Shown: in pieces, positions 1 through 4,127 of the stretch | Layout of the letters: every line of letters begins with the position of its first letter | Position numbering within the stretch: position 1 is the stretch's first letter | Assembly: GCA_026193295.1 (NCBI GenBank) | Contig: JAPHSB010000412.1 | Location: 1-6,680 of the forward strand | DNA: 6,680 bases | From: Lysobacterales bacterium | GTDB lineage: Bacteria; Pseudomonadota; Gammaproteobacteria; Xanthomonadales; SZUA-36 | Reading direction: 5' to 3' | The notes under the pieces: generated by a model | What the model was told of the DNA's origin: nothing | Database searches by the model: none | What the model saw: the letters and a program-made list of their open reading frames with translations, nothing else | Made by a program: the position numbers and the translations under genes

Positions 1-235
1 ACGCAGGCGCTGCCGGCGGCACTGATTGCTCTGGCAGCGTGGGTTCCGGGTCAACCTCTTGTGGCCGCACGGTGCCCTGTAGCGAGACCGTCAGGCGCTG
101 GAGGGCCTGTGCGGGTGGCTGACCCCTCTGCATCGGGATCAACAGCAGGGAACTGTGCAACAGGACCGCTAACAGCAGCCAGCCGGCGATGCGGACGTCT
201 TTGCAGTGAATTGGCTTGGCAACTGCATCGGCCAT
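1..235 (-). CDS. TonB-like membrane-anchored protein, N-terminal part (partial at window edge)
   Basis: The minus strand reads open from an ATG at 235 to the window edge (78 codons, no stop). Going upstream in frame, the first stop is a TGA about a dozen codons away and no ATG, GTG or TTG lies between, so 235 is the likely start; the ribosome site is weak (GGGG about 11 nt upstream). The product has a short charged head (residues 1-15), one strong hydrophobic helix (about 16-34, LLLAVLLHSSLLLIP) and a Pro/Gln/Glu-rich stretch (about 36-78). A short cytoplasmic head, a single helix with a histidine (H27) and a proline-rich periplasmic linker is the layout of TonB-family energy transducers and related anchored proteins. 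The C-terminal domain that would decide this is outside the window. The family assignment is inference; a real gene here is more likely than not. It is divergent from icd. Confidence 0.5.
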   Translation of the reverse strand, partial: MADAVAKPIHCKDVRIAGWLLLAVLLHSSLLLIPMQRGQPPAQALQRLTVSLQGTVRPQEVDPEPTLPEQSVPPAAPA

Positions 236-344
236 GTGGGTGGTGGCCCCGCGCGGGCTGGTGGAGACGTCTCACATTATGCCGTGCCCGGATTAATAAC
301 CCGTTAAGCCCGCATATTGAACCCCCGGATCCCGGCTTGCGCTG

Positions 345-350
345 TATAAT
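345..350 (+). promoter_or_regulatory. Putative -10 box for icd
   Basis: A perfect TATAAT lies about 50 bp before the icd start codon, which would give a leader of roughly 45 nt. A TG dinucleotide precedes it directly rather than one base away, so it is not a textbook extended -10. No good -35 box exists at 16-18 bp; TTGAAC at 317-322 is 22 bp away, too far. The promoter may depend on an activator. This is a sequence match only. Confidence 0.4.
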
Positions 351-402
351 GCACGATTGCCAGAATCTATTATCAGAACACCACCAGACCAAGGAAAAAA
401 GT

Positions 403-1647
403 ATGAGCTACCGCCACGTAAAATTCCCGGAATCCGGACAGAAAGTCAGCATCAGCAACAACAAGCTGGTCGTGCCCGACAACCCTATCCTGGGTTTCGT
501 CGAGGGCGACGGCATCGGTCCGGACATTACGCGCGCCGCACTGCGGGTTTGGGACGCGGCGGTGGAAAAGGCCTATGGCGGCAAGCGCAAAGTGCACTGG
601 GCCGAGCTGTACCTGGGTGAGAAAGCCGCGGGCATTTATGACGGCGACTATTTCCCGGCGGAGACCCTGGAAGCGATCAAGGAATTGATCGTGGCGATCA
701 AGGGTCCCTTGACCACGCCCGTGGGTGGCGGATTCCGCTCGCTGAACGTTTCGCTGCGCCAGGAACTCGACCTGTACGCCTGTGTGCGCCCCGTCCAGTA
801 CTTCGACGGCGTTCCGTCACCGATGAAGCGCCCGCAGGACGTTGACGTCGTCATTTTCCGCGAAAACACCGAAGACGTTTATTCTGGCATCGAGTACCAG
901 TCCGGTACGCCGGAAAATCGCAAGCTCGCGAAGTTCCTGCGTGAGGAAATGGGTGTCAATTTCTTCGAGGACGCCGGTCTCGGCATCAAGCCCATTTCGC
1001 CGTTCGCCTCCAAGCGCCTGGTGCGCAAGGCGATTCAGTACGCCATAGACAACGGGCGGGAAAGCGTGACGCTGGTGCACAAGGGCAACATCATGAAATT
1101 CACCGAGGGCGCCTTCCGCAACTGGGGCTACGAAGTGGCGCGTGATGAATTCTCCGAGCGGACCATCACCGAGGACGAGCTGTGGGAGAAGCACGACGGC
1201 GTCCAGCCGGAAGGCAAGGTCCTCATCAAGGACCGCATCGCCGACATCACTTTCCAATTGATGCAATTGCGCCCGGCCGAGTTCGATGTGCTGGCCACCA
1301 TGAACCTGAACGGTGACTACCTGTCCGATGCCCTCGCCGCGGAAGTGGGCGGCATGGGCATTGCGCCGGGCGCCAACATGGCCGATCACGTCGCCGTATT
1401 CGAGGCGACGCACGGGACGGCACCGAAGTACGCCAACCTGGACAAGGTCAACCCGAGTTCGCTGATGTTTTCCGGCTGCATGATGTTCGATTACATCGGC
1501 TGGCGCGAAGTGTCGGCCCTGATCAACGAGTCATTCACCAAGACCGTGGCCGCCGGGATCGTGACTTACGATTTTGCCCGGCAGATGGAGGGAGCCACCG
1601 AAGTTTCCACCTCCGGCTTCGCGGACGCCCTGATTGCCCGTCTCTGA
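403..1647 (+). CDS. icd: NADP-dependent isocitrate dehydrogenase
   Basis: This cytoplasmic TCA-cycle enzyme oxidatively decarboxylates isocitrate to 2-oxoglutarate and makes NADPH. The 414-residue product is close to E. coli Icd (416 aa) and aligns end to end from memory. Substrate residues are at the E. coli positions: S113, N115, R119, R129, R153 and Y160, followed by K227. D305 and D309 match the metal ligands. The EATHGTAPKY segment (334-343), with K342, Y343, Y389 and R393, matches the residues that select NADP over NAD. S113 in RSLNVSLRQ is the serine that the kinase/phosphatase AceK modifies in E. coli, so control at the glyoxylate branch is possible if aceK is present. The ATG at 403 is chosen because AAGGA (391-395) sits 7 nt upstream and the protein begins as the family does. 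The frame stays open another 114 codons upstream, but that part is unrelated to Icd. The next gene starts 30 bp downstream. Confidence 0.97.
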   Translation: MSYRHVKFPESGQKVSISNNKLVVPDNPILGFVEGDGIGPDITRAALRVWDAAVEKAYGGKRKVHWAELYLGEKAAGIYDGDYFPAETLEAIKELIVAIKGPLTTPVGGGFRSLNVSLRQELDLYACVRPVQYFDGVPSPMKRPQDVDVVIFRENTEDVYSGIEYQSGTPENRKLAKFLREEMGVNFFEDAGLGIKPISPFASKRLVRKAIQYAIDNGRESVTLVHKGNIMKFTEGAFRNWGYEVARDEFSERTITEDELWEKHDGVQPEGKVLIKDRIADITFQLMQLRPAEFDVLATMNLNGDYLSDALAAEVGGMGIAPGANMADHVAVFEATHGTAPKYANLDKVNPSSLMFSGCMMFDYIGWREVSALINESFTKTVAAGIVTYDFARQMEGATEVSTSGFADALIARL

Positions 1648-1677
1648 GCCGCACGAGCGGAACTGACGCCGCGCCCG

Positions 1678-2475
1678 ATGCCAGGGGGGCTGTTCGAAGC
1701 CAGTCGACAGTGTCTGGCTCTGCCTGACCCCGCGGCCAAGTGCGGCGCAGTGTCGGATCTATGGGTAGCCTACCGGCGCGGTGCTATCGCGCTGGACCCG
1801 GATTGCCCGGTGGAGCCGATCGGGTCGCCTGGCCGGCCGGCGCAGCCGCAACTGGTCGATGCTTCCCGCGTACCGAGACGCCGCTTGGGCAGCGCCGGGG
1901 GCAGGACGGCGCTGGTGCACGCCATTGCGCACATCGAGTTCAATGCGATCAACCTGGCATTGGACGCGGTCTACCGTTTTCGGGGAATGCCCGGAGCCTA
2001 TTATGCCGACTGGCTGTCGGTGGCAGCTGACGAGGCGCGTCACTTCAACTTGTTGAGCCGGCGATTGCGTTCCATGGGCGCCGCGTACGGGGATCTGCCG
2101 GCGCACAACGGCCTCTGGGAAATGGCGGAGAAGACAGCCGACAGCTGTCTTGTGCGCATGGCACTGGTGCCCCGCGTTCTGGAAGCACGCGGCCTGGACG
2201 TCACTCCCGGTATGATCGAGCGACTCAAGGCAGTCGACGACCACGAGACCGTCGCCGCCTTCCAGACAATCCTCGATGAAGAAGTCAGGCACGTCGCCAT
2301 CGGCACGCGATGGTTCCACTACTGCTGTGCCGAGGAGGGGCTGGATCCGGACGCGACTTTCCTTGCACTCCTCGACACCCGCTACAGCGGCGTCGTGCGC
2401 GGCCCGTTCAACCTCGAGGCGCGTTACCGCGCGGGTTTTTCGGTCGACGAAATGGAAGCTCTGGCGGCGCGGTAG
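1678..2475 (+). CDS. DUF455 family ferritin-like di-iron protein
   Basis: The 265-residue protein fits the DUF455 ferritin-like family (PF04305) over its whole length. The family's biochemical role is not established, to my knowledge. The N-terminal half (about 1-75) contains the typical Pro/Arg-rich segment with GRPAQPQLV and PRRRLG. The helical core (about 78-220) carries HAIAHIEFNAINLALD. Two carboxylate-histidine pairs, E119-x2-H122 (DEARH) and E202-x2-H205 (EEVRH), together with E87 and E169, give the six ligands expected of a ferritin-like di-iron centre. I infer an iron-dependent oxidase or hydroxylase type of protein, cytoplasmic, with no signal peptide or membrane segment. The start at 1678 fits the family's usual N-terminus, although no clear Shine-Dalgarno is present, so co-transcription with icd (30-bp gap) is plausible. 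The stop TAG (2473-2475) lies inside the left arm of a REP palindrome. The length is normal for the family, so the protein does not look truncated. Confidence 0.88.
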   Translation: MPGGLFEASRQCLALPDPAAKCGAVSDLWVAYRRGAIALDPDCPVEPIGSPGRPAQPQLVDASRVPRRRLGSAGGRTALVHAIAHIEFNAINLALDAVYRFRGMPGAYYADWLSVAADEARHFNLLSRRLRSMGAAYGDLPAHNGLWEMAEKTADSCLVRMALVPRVLEARGLDVTPGMIERLKAVDDHETVAAFQTILDEEVRHVAIGTRWFHYCCAEEGLDPDATFLALLDTRYSGVVRGPFNLEARYRAGFSVDEMEALAAR

Positions 2476-2540
2476 GAGCGGCTTCAGCCGCGATTGGGTT
2501 ATCTGGGGCGCAAAGCGATCGCGGCTGAAGCCGCTCCTAC
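2472..2540. repeat. REP doublet (REPIN-like palindrome) between convergent genes
   Basis: Bases 2472-2494 and 2518-2540 are a perfect 23-bp inverted repeat around a 23-nt loop. Each arm begins, on its own strand, with GTAG and contains a smaller hairpin (GCGGCT-TC-AGCCGC in the left arm). A 5' GTAG followed by an imperfect hairpin is the known signature of bacterial REP elements mobilised by RAYT transposases, and two inverted REPs make a REPIN. The RNA would fold into a very stable hairpin on either strand and could act as a two-way transcript end or 3' stabiliser, although no T-tract follows. Both flanking genes end on TAG within the GTAG ends (2473-2475 on plus, 2539-2537 on minus). The palindrome is seen directly; naming it a REPIN is inference from structure, because no other copy lies in the window. 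Confidence 0.85.
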
Positions 2541-3256
2541 AGGTTAATCGCCCGCGCGCCCTCGGCAGTAACTTCCAGGTAGCTGCCGCCGTCGTGCCAA
2601 TCCGCCAGCACGATGCGCTCACCGATCGTGCCATCCTCCAGTTCATGACGGTGAAAGGCGGGGCGATGCGTGTGCCCGTGGATCATCCGGTGCACGCCAT
2701 GGCCGCGGAAAGCGGACCGCACGGCTTCCTGGTTGACATCCATGATCTCCATGGCGGCCGAGCCGGTGTGCTTCATGCTGGCAGCGCGTGCTGCCTGCGC
2801 CATGCGCACGCGCTCCTCGACCGGCTGCCCCAACACGGCGGCCTGCCAGGCAGGATCACGCGCCTGCCGGCGGAACGCCTGGTACTCAACGTCATCGGTG
2901 CAGAGCGTGTCGCCGTGCAGCAGCAGCGTGGGGCGGCCATAAAGGTCGATGACGGTTTCTTCCGGCAGTATGCGCAGTCCGGCCCGCGCAGCGTAGTCCT
3001 CGCCGAGCAGGAAATCGCGGTTGCCGTGAATGAAATAGCAGTCAACGCCGCCCGCGACCAGCCGTGAAGTCTCCACCGCAATTTCGGCTGCCAGCGGTGA
3101 TACGGCATCGTCGCCGATCCAGTACTCGAACAGATCGCCGAGAATATAGAGCGTTTCGGCCTGGCTGGCGGCGCCGCTCAGAAAGGCCAGCAACCACTGT
3201 TGGATCCCGGGTTGGCTATCCTGCAGGTGGAGGTCGGAGATGAACAGTGTCGACAT
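2537..3256 (-). CDS. lpxH: UDP-2,3-diacylglucosamine diphosphatase LpxH
   Basis: LpxH hydrolyses UDP-2,3-diacylglucosamine to lipid X plus UMP, the fourth step of lipid A synthesis, at the cytoplasmic face of the inner membrane. The 239-residue product (E. coli 240) has the full calcineurin-like metallophosphoesterase signature: SDLHL (D8, H10), GDLFEYWIGDD (D41), GNRDF (N79, R80), LHGDTLCTDD (H114) and HGHTHRP (H195, H197). All proposed di-manganese ligands sit at the same residue numbers as in E. coli. The region around 120-180 fits the lid-forming insertion over the substrate site. The ATG at 3256 gives the family-typical MSTLFISDLHL start; no good Shine-Dalgarno precedes it. The gene lies 26 bp after the cyclophilin gene on the same strand, suggesting one transcript and perhaps coupled translation. 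Its TAG stop is contributed by the right arm of the REP doublet. Confidence 0.96.
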   Translation of the reverse strand: MSTLFISDLHLQDSQPGIQQWLLAFLSGAASQAETLYILGDLFEYWIGDDAVSPLAAEIAVETSRLVAGGVDCYFIHGNRDFLLGEDYAARAGLRILPEETVIDLYGRPTLLLHGDTLCTDDVEYQAFRRQARDPAWQAAVLGQPVEERVRMAQAARAASMKHTGSAAMEIMDVNQEAVRSAFRGHGVHRMIHGHTHRPAFHRHELEDGTIGERIVLADWHDGGSYLEVTAEGARAINL

Positions 3257-3282
3257 GCCGGGGTAACGCGTTCGCGTCGCGC

Positions 3283-3882
3283 TCAGCCGCCTTCGACTTC
3301 AACATGCTCGATGATCACCGGCTCGACAGGCACGTCGGCAAACGGCCCGACTTTCGTGGTCTGCGCGAACCGAATGTCGTCCACCACCTCCATGCCGCTG
3401 GTCACGCGGCCAAAGACAGCGTAACCCCAGCCGCCGGGCCCGGCCTGCCCGGTGTAGTCGAGATTCATGTTGTCCTGCACGTTGATGAAGAACTGCGAGG
3501 TGGCCGAGTGAGGGTCGCTGGTGCGCGCCATCGCAATGGTGCCGCGCGTGTTCGACAAGCCGTTGGAGGCTTCGTTGAGAATCGGCTCGCCGGTGGGCTT
3601 TTTCTCCATTTCGGGGGTGAAACCACCGCCCTGGATCATGAAGTGGCTGATCACGCGATGAAATATCGTGCCGTCGTAAAAGCCGCTGTTGGCGTAATTG
3701 ATGAAATTTTCAACGCTCAGCGGTGCCTGCTCGGCAAAGAACTCGACGTGTATGTCACCCTTGTTGGTATGAATGACAGCGGTCGGGTTTTCGGCCGCCA
3801 CGGCATGCTGAACAGTCAGCATTGCGATAAGCAGTAACACGACGGTAAATCCCCGCTTAAACAGAGCCTTTGAGTTCGCCAT
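3283..3882 (-). CDS. Cyclophilin-type peptidyl-prolyl isomerase with signal peptide (PpiA-like)
   Basis: Cyclophilins speed cis-trans isomerisation of Xaa-Pro bonds. From the start used here the product is 199 aa. Residues 1-30 form a signal peptide: a basic head (NSKALFKR), a hydrophobic core (VVLLLIAMLTV) and a probable cut at HAVAA-EN, so it is likely periplasmic. The mature part is one cyclophilin domain: FHRVISHFMIQGGGF (active-site R76, F81, Q84), TSQFFINV with the aromatic core, and YAVFGRVTSGMEVVDDI. The human CypA tryptophan position appears to be Phe (AVFG), as is usual in bacterial cyclophilins. Two in-frame ATGs are possible, at 3891 and 3882. GGAG (3894-3897) is only 2 nt from the first and 11 nt from the second, so 3882 is preferred. 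It is upstream of lpxH on the same strand. The signal sequence argues for a PpiA-type role; cytoplasmic PpiB is the other bacterial form. Confidence 0.93.
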   Translation of the reverse strand: MANSKALFKRGFTVVLLLIAMLTVQHAVAAENPTAVIHTNKGDIHVEFFAEQAPLSVENFINYANSGFYDGTIFHRVISHFMIQGGGFTPEMEKKPTGEPILNEASNGLSNTRGTIAMARTSDPHSATSQFFINVQDNMNLDYTGQAGPGGWGYAVFGRVTSGMEVVDDIRFAQTTKVGPFADVPVEPVIIEHVEVEGG

Positions 3883-3893
3883 GATAGTCATTT

Positions 3894-3897
3894 CTCC
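3894..3897 (-). promoter_or_regulatory. Shine-Dalgarno deciding the cyclophilin start
   Basis: The minus strand reads GGAG here. It is too near the ATG at 3891 (2 nt) and within range of the ATG at 3882 (11 nt), so it supports the shorter 199-residue form. Both versions keep the signal peptide. Confidence 0.5.
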
Positions 3898-3954
3898 GTG
3901 TGGATTCTGGCCGCAATTCGTGATGATACTGACGCATCGGGGCGACAGCCACTT

Positions 3955-3988
3955 TTTTCCCGGAATACGTTGAAAAACAGCGGGAAAA
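3955..3988. repeat. 8-bp inverted repeat in the gyrA upstream region
   Basis: TTTTCCCG (3955-3962) and CGGGAAAA (3981-3988) are perfect reverse complements 18 nt apart. They lie just upstream of the expected -35 position of the gyrA promoter and within the leader or promoter zone of the opposite cyclophilin gene. The pair could be a protein binding site or could be chance; no known operator is recognised. Confidence 0.35.
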
Positions 3989-4009
3989 CGGCCGTAAATA
4001 TCGCTTTCG

Positions 4010-4018
4010 TGGTATAAT
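4010..4018 (+). promoter_or_regulatory. Extended -10 promoter for gyrA
   Basis: TGGTATAAT is an exact extended -10 (TGn plus TATAAT). The -35 position at 17 bp (3990-3995, GGCCGT) is poor, as is often the case for extended -10 promoters. The predicted start near 4025 gives a leader of about 100 nt. A G+C-rich discriminator (TCGGCGC) follows the -10 box; such discriminators often make promoters sensitive to supercoiling or ppGpp, which would suit gyrA, but that is inference. Confidence 0.55.
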
Positions 4019-4127
4019 TCGGCGCTTGGTAAAGGCCTCTTTGCGGATAGAAATTCTCTTCATTCCGTAAATACATAAATATAACTAAAACATTAGCTTA
4101 TAAGATTATTCGGAGATAGTTTCAAGA

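Noticed and set aside
61..402. Upstream in-frame extension of icd adding 114 residues
   Set aside because: The extension resembles nothing in the Icd family, overlaps the opposite-strand TonB-like start, and the ATG at 403 has a good Shine-Dalgarno and a family-typical N-terminus.
817..1413. 198-codon open frame antisense to icd
   Set aside because: It is a codon-bias shadow of a strongly conserved gene, with no recognisable domain.
2472..2540. The palindrome as a standard intrinsic terminator
   Set aside because: The hairpin is strong but has a 23-nt loop, lacks a T-tract on either side, and carries REP hallmarks; it may end transcripts but is better named a REP doublet.
1759..2646. 295-codon minus-strand frame across the DUF455 gene and the REP doublet
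   Set aside because: It is antisense to a well-supported gene, and part of it is translated REP sequence (RSGFSRD and RLKPLLP), a familiar artefact of such repeats.
2276..3067. 263-codon plus-strand frame from the DUF455 gene through the REP doublet into lpxH
   Set aside because: It runs out of frame with DUF455 and antisense to lpxH, also translating the palindrome; no domain is seen.
3247..3837. 196-codon plus-strand frame over the cyclophilin gene
   Set aside because: It is the reverse-strand shadow of a clear cyclophilin with a signal peptide and catalytic motifs.
4060..4127. The A+T-rich stretch before gyrA as a second promoter or small RNA
   Set aside because: TATAAG-like boxes occur but without a paired -35, and there is no terminator-like hairpin; the A+T-rich leader alone is not enough.
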